In this document: in pieces, positions 43,034 to 52,207 of the stretch
How positions within the stretch are numbered: position 1 is the first letter of the stretch
How the letters are laid out: every line of letters begins with the position of its first letter
From: Williamsia sp.
GTDB lineage: Bacteria > Bacteroidota > Bacteroidia > Chitinophagales > Chitinophagaceae
Assembly (NCBI GenBank): GCA_015069695.1
Contig: JADCRZ010000018.1
Span: 62,001 to 126,000, forward strand
Direction of reading: 5' to 3'
Length of the DNA: 64,000 nt
Notes under the pieces: model-generated
Databases searched by the model: none
The model's input: only the letters and a program-made list of their open reading frames with translations
What the model was told of the DNA's origin: nothing
Translations under genes and position numbers: made by a program

Positions 43034-45766
43034 ATGATCCGTTCTTTGCCAACCCTGTTACGCGTATGCATTGCATGCTGCGCCTTCTTTTTACTTCCCT
43101 TTCTATCAAGTGCCGCTATTATTTATGTAAACCCGGCTGCCTCCGGCGCCAACAACGGCACCAGCTGGACCAACGCCTATACCAGCTTGTCAACAGCCCT
43201 GCTGGCTGCTGCCAGCGGTGACGAGGTCTGGGTAAAGCAGGGCGTTTATAAACCGTCAACCCTTGTTGATGTAAACACCAGCGGCGGAACAGAAGCCCGG
43301 GAAGCTACGTTCCAGATCCCGAATGGCGTAGCCTTGTACGGCGGCTTCACCGGATCAGAACTCACGCGCGATGCACGCAATCCGGCTGTTAACCTCACCA
43401 TTTTAAGCGGCGACCTGGACAACAACGATGTAAATACGGATGGCAACCAAATTGCCGAAAGCACCGCTGATGTGGTGGGCAACAACGCTTATCATGTGCT
43501 CTATACCGTAAATGTGAATGCAGCTACACGTGTCGACGGATTTGTTGTGACCGCCGGCAAAGCCATGAGTACGGCTGCCATTACAGATGCCAACCAGGAT
43601 GGCGGCGCCTGGTACAACAAGCTGAGCGGGGCTGCAAACGCAAGCAGTCCGGGTATTGCCAATACTGTTTTCCAGGGCAATTATGCCGCTTCGGAAGGCG
43701 GAGCCATTTTTAACACCAATGGCCCTGCCGGCGGCGCCGTGCTTTCGCTGATAGAACGTTGTAAGTTTATGGGCAACAAATCAAATATAGCAGGCGGCGC
43801 GATCAACCTGGGCTCTTTTAGTGCCGGCAATTACCAGCCGCATTTTGTCGGATGCGAATTTACCGGCAATGAAGCGGCCCGCCGCGGAGGCGCCCTTTAT
43901 ATGATCGGTGATCATGCCCTGATTGATTCTTCTTTTTTCCGCAACAACAAAGTAACGGCTGTATCGCCCGATAACAGCACGTTTCCGGGATCGGGCGGAG
44001 CCGTAGGCATGGTCGCTTCCAACGCTGCTTTTAAACAATGTATGTTTGAAGGCAATACCTCTACCGGCAATCCGACCGGTGCATTTGAAGGCGGTGGTGG
44101 CGGAGCCGTCTATATGTCGAGCAACGAACCGCAAACAACTACGCTCGGACCTTCCGCACCTTCTTTTATTGGTTGCGGATTTTACACCAATACGGCCACC
44201 GGAAACACAACAGCCTGGGGTGGCGCGGCCGTGCACCTGAGCGATGGAGGCAAGCTTCGCCCCCGTTATGTTAATTGCGTATTTTCCGGTAACCAGGCCC
44301 ACGACAACGGCGGTGCGGTTGCCAGCTTTGCCCGCGTGATGTCAGTGGCATCCGGCTATACACCCGACCTGAATCCCGACTTCACCAATTGCACCTTTAC
44401 AGCCAATCATGCGGGCACAACCGGTGGCGCGCTTTACTTCGATGGGTATGTATACCTGGGGGCAGAAGTCCTGCATGGAAGAGTGGAGAACACAATCATA
44501 TGGAACAATACTGCGACCGCCTCCGGTCCTGCCATTTCATTTACCGGGAATAACGTAGTGGCTTACTCAGATGTGCAGGGTTCGGGCGGCAGCGGCGGTG
44601 GCTGGAACAGCAGCTTGGGAACGGATGGGGGCAACAACCTGGATGCAAACCCCGGGTTTACGGACGCTGCCAATCCAAAGGGTGCAGACGGCCTCCCGGC
44701 TACAACTGACGATGGCTTGCGGTTAACCACATCCGCTGCCCCCGTTGATGCCGGCAATGGTGCAGCTACCGGCCTGGCAGGCATTGCCACAGATTATATC
44801 CGTGCTTCCCGTGTTCAGGGCAGCCGGGTAGACATGGGTGCATATGAACAAGCCAAGATAAGCGCACCCCCTGTAAAGATCTACTGGCTGAAGGACTGGG
44901 ACCTCAAACCTGTTTGCTTAAGCTGCCCCTGGGCTTTTATTTTTACAGAAAACCTCTCCCAGCAATTTATCTGGGACGGACCGGCCCAGTTGATAGACCA
45001 GGATGACCGGGCAGGCACAGCCTTGATCACCGGTCATATTGTAAACAGAAAAAACAAAAAACAAGGTTTTGACGTCCACCTGAAGCTGGTTAACAAACAA
45101 GACTGGGCTGCCTGGAGCAGCAAAGGACGTACCTATACCACCTTTGGCCTGCAAGCGTTCCTGACAGGGTTGAGAGAACACCGCAGCTGGACCTTTTGGG
45201 AACTCTCGGATGAAAGTTACCTGAACGGTACAGACGACATCTCAGGTAAGCTGGGCCTGGCGCCGGCCCCCGCTAATTACAAAACCGGCTTCCAGTTGGG
45301 AGAAGGTGCAAACGGATGGGATGATGATTTTGGCATGAGCGGCACGTTCTCTTACAAAGGAGTGATCACGATCAAAGGAAAGAAATCATCCCTCAGTGGT
45401 TTGGGTACGATGAATGTAGATGCCGAACTTTGTAAAGACAGAACCTGCACGCCCCTTACCGAGCGGATCCAATCTGCAAGTACAGGGATGCTACAGGCAC
45501 AGGAAGAAGGCGCCGGCATGCCGCATGTGAACCTGTACCCTGTGCCGGCACGCAACCAGCTCACCATTTCCGGCAGCAAATTGCCAGCAGGCATGTATAC
45601 CATTCGCTTCTATGATGCAAAGGGCCAACTAAGAAAGGAAGAAAGAAGGTACGGCAGCAATGGCAACTTTGCGACATCTGTTAAGGAACTGCAGCCAGGG
45701 CTTTACATCCTGCAGCTTTATTCCAATACAGGCGTGGTTTCTACACAAAAATTCCTTGTTGAATAA
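43034..45766 (+). CDS. Large beta-helix surface protein with type IX secretion sorting domain
   Basis: The ATG at 43034 gives a good signal peptide (RVCIACCAFFLLPFLSSAA), better than the frame start at 42974. Residues about 25-620 form a right-handed parallel beta-helix with repeated GGGAVYM/GGAL turns, ending in the choice-of-anchor-type segment TDYIRASRVQGSRVDMGAYE. A second beta domain of about 190 residues follows (KIYWLKDWDLKPVCLSCPW). The C-terminus (VNLYPVPARNQLTISG...LQPGLYILQLYSNTG) is a type A sorting domain that directs export through the T9SS to the cell surface. A polysaccharide-binding or adhesive role is plausible but not shown. Confidence 0.87.
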   Translation: MIRSLPTLLRVCIACCAFFLLPFLSSAAIIYVNPAASGANNGTSWTNAYTSLSTALLAAASGDEVWVKQGVYKPSTLVDVNTSGGTEAREATFQIPNGVALYGGFTGSELTRDARNPAVNLTILSGDLDNNDVNTDGNQIAESTADVVGNNAYHVLYTVNVNAATRVDGFVVTAGKAMSTAAITDANQDGGAWYNKLSGAANASSPGIANTVFQGNYAASEGGAIFNTNGPAGGAVLSLIERCKFMGNKSNIAGGAINLGSFSAGNYQPHFVGCEFTGNEAARRGGALYMIGDHALIDSSFFRNNKVTAVSPDNSTFPGSGGAVGMVASNAAFKQCMFEGNTSTGNPTGAFEGGGGGAVYMSSNEPQTTTLGPSAPSFIGCGFYTNTATGNTTAWGGAAVHLSDGGKLRPRYVNCVFSGNQAHDNGGAVASFARVMSVASGYTPDLNPDFTNCTFTANHAGTTGGALYFDGYVYLGAEVLHGRVENTIIWNNTATASGPAISFTGNNVVAYSDVQGSGGSGGGWNSSLGTDGGNNLDANPGFTDAANPKGADGLPATTDDGLRLTTSAAPVDAGNGAATGLAGIATDYIRASRVQGSRVDMGAYEQAKISAPPVKIYWLKDWDLKPVCLSCPWAFIFTENLSQQFIWDGPAQLIDQDDRAGTALITGHIVNRKNKKQGFDVHLKLVNKQDWAAWSSKGRTYTTFGLQAFLTGLREHRSWTFWELSDESYLNGTDDISGKLGLAPAPANYKTGFQLGEGANGWDDDFGMSGTFSYKGVITIKGKKSSLSGLGTMNVDAELCKDRTCTPLTERIQSASTGMLQAQEEGAGMPHVNLYPVPARNQLTISGSKLPAGMYTIRFYDAKGQLRKEERRYGSNGNFATSVKELQPGLYILQLYSNTGVVSTQKFLVE

Positions 45767-45780
45767 AAGAACGGGAAAGA

Positions 45781-45821
45781 TTCCCCTGCTGCTCTTTCTT
45801 ACAGTATAAGTGGCAGGGGAA
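45781..45821 (+). terminator. Probable terminator after the T9SS cargo gene
   Basis: TTCCCCTGC (45781-45789) pairs with GCAGGGGAA (45813-45821). The loop is long (23 bases) and the tail CCTTTCTATATT is only partly T-rich. Confidence 0.5.
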
Positions 45822-45907
45822 CCTTTCTATATTACCCAACTTATCAAGACACATCGTGCGATCCTGTTTGAGAAAGAATTAACCATACCACCCGAACTTT
45901 TAATAAG

Positions 45908-45915
45908 TACATTTG
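45908..45915 (+). promoter_or_regulatory. Candidate -7 promoter box for the membrane sulfatase-fold gene
   Basis: TACATTTG matches TAnnTTTG. It overlaps the TTG that opens the longer reading frame (45913), so translation must start downstream, at 45946 or 45979. Confidence 0.55.
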
Positions 45916-45978
45916 AGGCACCTTCGCCGGTTTCCAGCGAAGCAAATGGCATTTAATACGTTGAAAACGTTCAGAGGT

Positions 45979-47496
45979 ATGAAGATAAAACGGAACTGGC
46001 TATACTACTTGCTCCTGCTCATGTTTCCCTTTTCTTTTCTCCTGCACAATGTGAATGAAAATTTCGGACTGATCGGCATCCCGCTTATACTTCATTTGTT
46101 CCTGATCTACGCGATCATCACCCTTTCTATTGCAGTTGTATCCCGCTTTGTTTTCAAATCAGATCCCAAGGCCCTGTCCTATGCCTTTGTGTTGCTGGTC
46201 GTTTATTTTTTATTTGGCGTGTACAAAGACTTTGCAAAGCAAGGACAGCTACCTCCCCTTTTCAACAGCTATAAATTTGTGCTGCCCCTCCTGCTTGCGA
46301 TCCTGCTGCTCATCGGCATAATCATAAAAAGGTCTAAGCATAATTTTATCCGTTTGTCGCAGGCGATCCAATTATTCCTGGTCGTTAATGTTCTATGGGA
46401 AACCGGCTGGTGTTTGTATAACATGGCAACAGGGGCCCAGTCTAAAAAAGATTTTGGTGACTACTATCATTCAGTGATCCGGGATGTTCAACCGGCTGCC
46501 GGTTCCGCAAAACCCGTTGTTTTCTGGATTGTGTTTGATGAATACGCAAACAGCAGCACCTTGCAAAAGGTATGGGGGTTCTCAAATCCATTGGATAGTG
46601 CATTGATAAGGAAAGGCTTTTTTGTTGCGGACTCGTCCCGGAGCAATTATAATTTCACCCATTATTCCATTGCTTCCACGCTGGACATGACCTATCTTCC
46701 AGACCTGAAAAATCATTCTGTTGTCAGATTGAAAGACCTGCAAAGGGGCGCATTTTCTATATACAGCAACAATGTGGTGGAGCTGTTCCGAAAAAACGGC
46801 TATGCTATCAAAAACTACAGCATTTTTCCCCTGGAAAATTATCCTACCCAGGGCATGAAGCAGTTTGAATATGTACCCGAGCTGCTGATCAATTTCCAAA
46901 CATTCGGGGGAAGGGTTCGTAAAGACATTGGATGGAACTTTCCGAACATGCTCAAAGCAGATAAACACCTGGCCGACTCGCTGACGGTCGTAAAAAGCAT
47001 GGTGGATCTGGACAGTGCCAACAAAGCACTCCTGAGCGGGTGCCTGAATGCAGTGAAGAAAGAAGCAACCAGTGATACACCTTCATTTTACTTGTTTCAT
47101 TTTATGCTTCCGCATGAACCATATATGTACCGGCCAGATGGAAGCGTTGCCTTTGAAAGAGGCTACACAGCTTTGGCGGACTATTACACATCCCACCTGC
47201 AGTATACAAACCGGATCATTGTTCAACTCACCGACAGCATTCTTTCTGCCTGCCGTGCTAAAAACAAGGTTATCATACTGCAGGGAGACCATGGCTTCAG
47301 GTTTAAGGAAACAGACCCGCTGTATGACATGGAAAGCTGCAAGAACTTTTATGCGGTTTACTGTTCAGATGGCAACTATACCCCCTGGTATGGATCGCTG
47401 AGTATGGTAAACAGCTTCAGGATCTTTTTTAATAAATACTTTCAAACCCGCCTGCCTTTACTGCCCGACACTTCTTACAATCTTTACTATCGGTGA
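45979..47496 (+). CDS. Membrane-anchored sulfatase/phosphoethanolamine-transferase-fold protein
   Basis: From MKIKRNWLYYLLLLMFPF the protein is 505 residues; an ATG at 45946 would add 11. Four or five N-terminal membrane helices are followed by a soluble alkaline-phosphatase-superfamily domain: PVVFWIVFDEYANSSTLQK (first metal Asp), the nucleophile region SNYNFTHYSIASTLDM, and VIILQGDHGFRF with the Asp-His metal ligands. The layout resembles LTA-synthase-like and phosphoethanolamine-transferase enzymes. The classical sulfatase Cys/Ser-x-Pro-x-Arg motif is absent. It heads a group with a flippase and a GT4, so it may decorate an exported glycan or lipid. Confidence 0.75.
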   Translation: MKIKRNWLYYLLLLMFPFSFLLHNVNENFGLIGIPLILHLFLIYAIITLSIAVVSRFVFKSDPKALSYAFVLLVVYFLFGVYKDFAKQGQLPPLFNSYKFVLPLLLAILLLIGIIIKRSKHNFIRLSQAIQLFLVVNVLWETGWCLYNMATGAQSKKDFGDYYHSVIRDVQPAAGSAKPVVFWIVFDEYANSSTLQKVWGFSNPLDSALIRKGFFVADSSRSNYNFTHYSIASTLDMTYLPDLKNHSVVRLKDLQRGAFSIYSNNVVELFRKNGYAIKNYSIFPLENYPTQGMKQFEYVPELLINFQTFGGRVRKDIGWNFPNMLKADKHLADSLTVVKSMVDLDSANKALLSGCLNAVKKEATSDTPSFYLFHFMLPHEPYMYRPDGSVAFERGYTALADYYTSHLQYTNRIIVQLTDSILSACRAKNKVIILQGDHGFRFKETDPLYDMESCKNFYAVYCSDGNYTPWYGSLSMVNSFRIFFNKYFQTRLPLLPDTSYNLYYR

Positions 47497-47548
47497 TACC
47501 AAAGACGGTTCCAGAATAGGTAGCTTTGACGCAGTTTAAGAAAGACTG

Positions 47549-48877
47549 ATGCAATTTCAAAAATTGATTTTTCAAAGCCTTGTATGGAGGAGCTTGTATT
47601 TTTTGACGGTCCTGCTCCTGAACATCCTGCTATCAAGGTATTTCAAAGCAACCGGCTCGGGTTTGATCTATTATATTTCCAATAATTTCTCGTTTATCCT
47701 CCTGCTTGGCAGCGCTTGTCTTGAAACAGGCATGGCTTATTACGGATCACAAGGCAGCATCTCTTACCGGAAGCTTTCTGTTTTTAGTCTGGCCTGGACG
47801 CTCCTGGCTTCGATCATTGTTCTCTTGTGCTTAAACCTTACCTATACTGCTGGAGATACAGCCATTACAAGAACGACCTTCCTCTTTTTTTCTTTTACCT
47901 ATATTCCCGGCATCCTGCTCACCACTTTTTTCTGTGCCTTGTTTTACGCCAAACAAGATTTTCTTACGCCCAATCTTATCATGTCGGTCACCAATCTCCT
48001 GCTGGTGATTTTGTTCCCGCTGAGCAACTGGCTGGGTTGGCACAACTTTCTTGCTGCTTATTTCCTGGAAGCTTATTTTTTTAATTTTTTGCTGCAAGGT
48101 CTGCTGATCTGCATGGCTTTCATATACAAAGACCGCACCGGAGCAGGCATCCCCTTTCCGCACCGGACCGACCTGCGCCGCCTGTTTGCATACTCACTGG
48201 TAGCCTTGCTGGGTAACATCATTTCGTTTTTGCTTTACCGGGTTGATTACTGGTTTATCAACAACACCTGCCGGGTGTGCCAGCCAGGTGATCTGGGCAA
48301 CTATATCCAGGTTTCCAAATTGGGACAGCTCTTATTTATTTTACCGGGCATCGTATCCAGTGCTGTTTTTCCGCGTACGGCCAGCGGACAAAAGGAAGAA
48401 GTTTTCAACATGCTGGAGCTGCTTACCAAAAGCATCCTCTTGTTTACCGGTTTTGTTTGTTTGGTATTGGCCATTACCGGAAAATTTTTATTTCCATGGG
48501 TTTTTGGGCCCACCTTTACAACCATGTACATCCCGTTTGTGCTTCTTATACCAGGCATCCTGGCCATTGCGGCCTTATATCCGCTCAGTGCTTATTACTC
48601 CGGCAAAAACAAGCTTCGCCTCAATGTACAGGCATCTTTGCTGGCGCTGATCCTGATCATTGCAGGCGACGCCATCCTCATCCCCCGGTATGGCATAGCC
48701 GCAGCTGCAGGCGTAAGCACCGCTGGGTATATGCTGTATTATGGCTATGTGCTTCTTGCATTTAAACGGGAATACCGAACACAGGTGGGTGGCTTTTTTT
48801 ATCCGAAGCAGTCAGATGTTAACCAGGTAAAGAAATGGCTCATAGCCAGGTTTACCGATCAAACCCGGCAACTCTAA
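47549..48877 (+). CDS. Polysaccharide flippase (Wzx/MATE-like)
   Basis: The 442-residue protein has about twelve membrane helices arranged as in the polysaccharide transporter branch of the MOP superfamily. An amphipathic start (KLIFQSLVWRSLYFLTVLLLN) and charged loops such as CRVCQPGDLGNYIQVSKLGQLLF fit the family. It would move a lipid-linked oligosaccharide across the inner membrane. It lies between the membrane sulfatase-fold gene (52 bases) and GT4 (18 bases) and is probably in one operon with them. No polymerase (Wzy) is present in this group. Confidence 0.83.
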   Translation: MQFQKLIFQSLVWRSLYFLTVLLLNILLSRYFKATGSGLIYYISNNFSFILLLGSACLETGMAYYGSQGSISYRKLSVFSLAWTLLASIIVLLCLNLTYTAGDTAITRTTFLFFSFTYIPGILLTTFFCALFYAKQDFLTPNLIMSVTNLLLVILFPLSNWLGWHNFLAAYFLEAYFFNFLLQGLLICMAFIYKDRTGAGIPFPHRTDLRRLFAYSLVALLGNIISFLLYRVDYWFINNTCRVCQPGDLGNYIQVSKLGQLLFILPGIVSSAVFPRTASGQKEEVFNMLELLTKSILLFTGFVCLVLAITGKFLFPWVFGPTFTTMYIPFVLLIPGILAIAALYPLSAYYSGKNKLRLNVQASLLALILIIAGDAILIPRYGIAAAAGVSTAGYMLYYGYVLLAFKREYRTQVGGFFYPKQSDVNQVKKWLIARFTDQTRQL

Positions 48878-48895
48878 ACCCTAAGCGCAGCACCC

Positions 48896-50059
48896 ATGAA
48901 AACAGCACTCTGGCTGGCAAGCTGGTATCCAAATAAGATAGCTCCTTTTGATGGTGATTTTATCCAGCGCCATGCAAAGGCTACTGCGCTGGTGCAGCCT
49001 GTACACGTTGTACATGTAGTGAAAGATGCAGAAGGAACAGTGTGTACCCGCCAGCTTGTAGAGGAAAAACAGGAAGGCAACCTGCAGGAAACCATCATCT
49101 ATTACAAGCCTTATACAACAGGCCTGAAAGCGCTCGACCAGCTGATTTCTTTTCTTACCTACTATCGCATTCACCGGTCCTATCTGAACAACCTGGTCAG
49201 TAAAAGCGGCAAACCCCTGATCGTACACCTGCACGTTGTTATGCGGGCCGGACTGCTGGCTTTGTGGATGAAGAAGAAATGGGGACTTCCCTATGTGATC
49301 ACTGAACACTGGACGGGTTACGGGAAAGATTCACAGGATAATTTTTTTCAACAAAATCCTTTCTTCAGGTACATGACCAAAAGGATCCTGCAACAAGCAT
49401 CCCTGTTGATGCCGGTGAGCAGGTACCTGGGTGAAGCCATTGTGCAACAGGTGCAGCAGGTACCCTTTAGCGTGGTACCCAACGTGGCAGACACGTCTTT
49501 GTTTTATTATACAGGTTACCAGCCGCCCCTTTTCCGGTTTATCCATGTATCGAGCATGAGCTACCAGAAAAATATCCCGGGCCTGTTGCGGGTGTTGAAA
49601 AAATTATCACAGCTTACCACCGCCTGGGAATGCGTGATGGTGGGCCCTGCGGAAGAAGCGTTGAAAAAACTGGGAGAAGAAATAGGACTTCAAAAACAGC
49701 TGGTATGGGCGGGCGAAATAACTTACCCGGAAGTAGCGCGCAGGATGCAGGAAGCGTCTGCTTTTGTATTGTTTAGCCGGTATGAAACATTTTCCTGTGT
49801 GCTGATAGAAGCAGCCTGCTGTGGCCTGCCGGTAATTGCCCCCCGTACCGGTGGCATACCCGAGAACGTGCCGTCCTCAGCCGGACAGCTGATTGAGCCT
49901 GGCAACGAACAAGCCCTGCTACAGGCCATGCAGTACGTGATGGAGAATGGGGATCAGTATGACAGAAAGAGAATTAGCGAACGGGCCGTTGAATTGTTTA
50001 ATTATAAAAAGATCGGACAAAGGATAGCAGACATCTATGGGAGCGTGTTAACTCTTTAA
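48896..50059 (+). CDS. Family 4 glycosyltransferase
   Basis: A 387-residue GT-B enzyme. The N-terminal half starts with LASWYPNKIAPFDGDFIQRHA, typical of GT4 acceptors. The C-terminal half has HVSSMSYQKNIPGLLRVL and the nucleotide-sugar EX7E motif in SRYETFSCVLIEAACCGLPVIAPRTGGIPE. It is probably a retaining transferase adding a sugar to a lipid-linked glycan with the flippase upstream. Its 3' end overlaps the 3' end of the convergent acyl-CoA-binding protein gene by 12 bases. Confidence 0.87.
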   Translation: MKTALWLASWYPNKIAPFDGDFIQRHAKATALVQPVHVVHVVKDAEGTVCTRQLVEEKQEGNLQETIIYYKPYTTGLKALDQLISFLTYYRIHRSYLNNLVSKSGKPLIVHLHVVMRAGLLALWMKKKWGLPYVITEHWTGYGKDSQDNFFQQNPFFRYMTKRILQQASLLMPVSRYLGEAIVQQVQQVPFSVVPNVADTSLFYYTGYQPPLFRFIHVSSMSYQKNIPGLLRVLKKLSQLTTAWECVMVGPAEEALKKLGEEIGLQKQLVWAGEITYPEVARRMQEASAFVLFSRYETFSCVLIEAACCGLPVIAPRTGGIPENVPSSAGQLIEPGNEQALLQAMQYVMENGDQYDRKRISERAVELFNYKKIGQRIADIYGSVLTL

Positions 50060-50302
50060 GTTTTCAACCAATTTGATGTATTCCTGCATAGCGGCTTCCC
50101 TGGATTTGCCTTTGAGAGAAGACCAGGCCTCGTACTTGGCTTTGGCCACAAAATCAAATTGACCGGGCGCGTCCTCGTTCACATCGCCTTGAGTAGCCTG
50201 TTTGTATAGGGAATATAAATTCAGCAGGGTTTCATTACTGGGTTTCACAGGCAGCGATTTACTGTCTTCCACGGCTTTCTCAAAAAGGCTCTTAGATTCC
50301 AT
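50048..50302 (-). CDS. Acyl-CoA-binding protein
   Basis: From MESKSLFEKAV (50302) the product is 84 residues and covers the whole four-helix ACBP domain. Signature residues include LYSLYKQATQGDVNEDAPGQFDFVAKAKYEAWSSLKGKSREAAMQEYIKLV, where Tyr and Lys contact the CoA moiety. Such proteins buffer long-chain acyl-CoA in the cytoplasm; they are common in eukaryotes and occur in only some bacteria. It shares a short upstream region with lepA, from which it is divergent. Confidence 0.92.
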   Translation of the reverse strand: MESKSLFEKAVEDSKSLPVKPSNETLLNLYSLYKQATQGDVNEDAPGQFDFVAKAKYEAWSSLKGKSREAAMQEYIKLVENLKS

Positions 50303-50362
50303 GATCAAAATTTGTTGCGAATGTAATGCTTTCGGCGGAAGTTTTCACGGCAATTTATCGGC

Positions 50363-50392
50363 TTTAATTCCTGCAAAAAAAGGCTATTTTTG
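50363..50392 (+). promoter_or_regulatory. Promoter of lepA
   Basis: TATTTTTG (50385-50392) matches TAnnTTTG. TTTA at 50363-50366 sits 18 bases upstream, one base away from the TTTG consensus. Confidence 0.6.
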
Positions 50393-50416
50393 TAAGATTT
50401 ATACATTGTGACAGGC

Positions 50417-52207
50417 ATGAAGAACATCAGAAATTTTTGTATCATCGCTCATATAGACCACGGTAAAAGCACCCTGGCAGACAGGCTTCTTGAAATCACC
50501 CATACCATCTCTGAACGGGAGATGCAGGCACAGGTGCTGGACGATATGGACCTGGAAAGAGAAAAAGGCATTACCATCAAAAGCCACGCGATCCAGATCA
50601 ACTACCGCAGAGGCGGAACAGATTATGTGCTGAACCTGATAGACACACCCGGCCATGTGGACTTTAGCTATGAGGTAAGCCGCGCGCTGGCCGCCTGCGA
50701 AGGCGCCCTGCTGCTGGTAGATGCCACGCAAGGCATACAGGCCCAGACCATCTCCAACCTTTACCTGGCTATCGACAACAACCTCGAGATCATACCTGTC
50801 ATCAACAAGATCGATATGGATGGCGCCATGGTACCTGAAGTAAAAGACCAGATCATCGAGCTCATCGGCTGCAAGGAAGAAGACATCCTGCTGGCCAGCG
50901 CCAAAACCGGCCTGGGTGTGCAGGACATCCTGGAAGCCATCATCAACCGGATCCCGGCTCCCAAGGGCGACCCGCAGGCACCGCTGCAAGCCCTGATCTT
51001 CGACAGCGTGTTTAACTCATTCCGCGGCATCATCGTATACTTCCGCATCCTGCAAGGCAGCCTGAAAAAAGGCGACCTGATCAAATTTATTTCTACCGAG
51101 GCAGAATACGAAGCCGATGAAGTCGGCATCCTGAAATTAAGCATGGAGCCCAAGGGGGAAGTCAAGACCGGCGATGTAGGTTATGTGATCACCGGTATCA
51201 AAAATGCCAAGGAAGTAAAAGTAGGTGATACCATCACGCTTGTGTCCAATCCCTGCACGGAAGGCATCCGGGGTTTTGAAGAAGTAAAGCCCATGGTATT
51301 TGCCGGCATTTTCCCGGTGAACACAGACGATTTTGAAGAGTTGCGGGAATGTATGGACAAGCTGCAGCTCAATGACGCATCCCTGACCTATGAGCTGGAA
51401 ACTTCCCAGGCACTGGGCTTTGGGTTTCGCTGCGGCTTCCTGGGCATGCTGCACATGGAGATCATCCAGGAACGCCTGGAACGGGAGTTTAACCAAACGG
51501 TGATCACCACCGTGCCCAACGTTAGCTTTATTGCTTATACAACCAGGGATGAAAAAGTGATCGTGAACAATCCTACTGAAATGCCCGATCCCAGCCGCAT
51601 CGAGCGCATTGAAGAGCCCTTCATCAATGCCCAGATCATTACCAAACCCGAATACATCGGAAATATCATCACCCTGTGCCTCGGTAAGCGCGGCACCCTG
51701 CTCAACCAAACCTATCTTACTACTTCGCGTGTAGAGCTTACGTTCGAACTGCCGCTCACAGAAATCGTGTTTGATTTTTACGACAAACTGAAAAGCCAGA
51801 CCCGCGGCTATGCCTCCTTCGACTACCACCAGATCGGCAACCGCGACAGTGATATCGTGAAGATGGACATCCTGCTCAACGGCGACCGGGTTGATGCGCT
51901 GAGCGCGTTGATACACCGGGGAAGAGCGCACGAGTTTGGCCGCAAACTGTGTGAAAAGCTCAAAGAGCTGTTGCCCCGCCAGCAATTCCAGATCGCGATA
52001 CAGGCTGCTATTGGCGCTAAGGTAGTCGCGCGGGAAAACATCAGTGCTATGCGCAAAGATGTAACAGCCAAATGTTATGGTGGTGATATCAGCCGCAAAC
52101 GCAAGCTGCTTGAAAAGCAAAAAGAAGGTAAGAAGCGGATGCGCCAGATCGGCAACGTGGAAGTTCCGCAGGAAGCCTTCCTGGCTGTGCTGAAGCTGGA
52201 CGAATAA
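50417..52207 (+). CDS. lepA: Elongation factor 4 (LepA)
   Basis: The ATG at 50417 ([19 protein letters not shown]) is preferred to a GTG three codons upstream and gives 596 residues. Translation GTPase motifs are complete: G1 [10 protein letters not shown]2 around ITIKSHAI, G3 DTPGHVDF, G4 NKID and G5 SAKTG. Domains II, III and V and the LepA-specific C-terminal domain ([22 protein letters not shown]) are present. It acts on the ribosome and has been linked to back-translocation and 30S biogenesis. It converges on the next gene with no bases between. Confidence 0.97.
   Translation: MKNIRNFCIIAHIDHGKSTLADRLLEITHTISEREMQAQVLDDMDLEREKGITIKSHAIQINYRRGGTDYVLNLIDTPGHVDFSYEVSRALAACEGALLLVDATQGIQAQTISNLYLAIDNNLEIIPVINKIDMDGAMVPEVKDQIIELIGCKEEDILLASAKTGLGVQDILEAIINRIPAPKGDPQAPLQALIFDSVFNSFRGIIVYFRILQGSLKKGDLIKFISTEAEYEADEVGILKLSMEPKGEVKTGDVGYVITGIKNAKEVKVGDTITLVSNPCTEGIRGFEEVKPMVFAGIFPVNTDDFEELRECMDKLQLNDASLTYELETSQALGFGFRCGFLGMLHMEIIQERLEREFNQTVITTVPNVSFIAYTTRDEKVIVNNPTEMPDPSRIERIEEPFINAQIITKPEYIGNIITLCLGKRGTLLNQTYLTTSRVELTFELPLTEIVFDFYDKLKSQTRGYASFDYHQIGNRDSDIVKMDILLNGDRVDALSALIHRGRAHEFGRKLCEKLKELLPRQQFQIAIQAAIGAKVVARENISAMRKDVTAKCYGGDISRKRKLLEKQKEGKKRMRQIGNVEVPQEAFLAVLKLDE

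Noticed and set aside
51137-52120. A 327-codon open frame antisense to lepA
   Set aside because: lepA is unambiguous on the other strand and the antisense translation is not protein-family-like.
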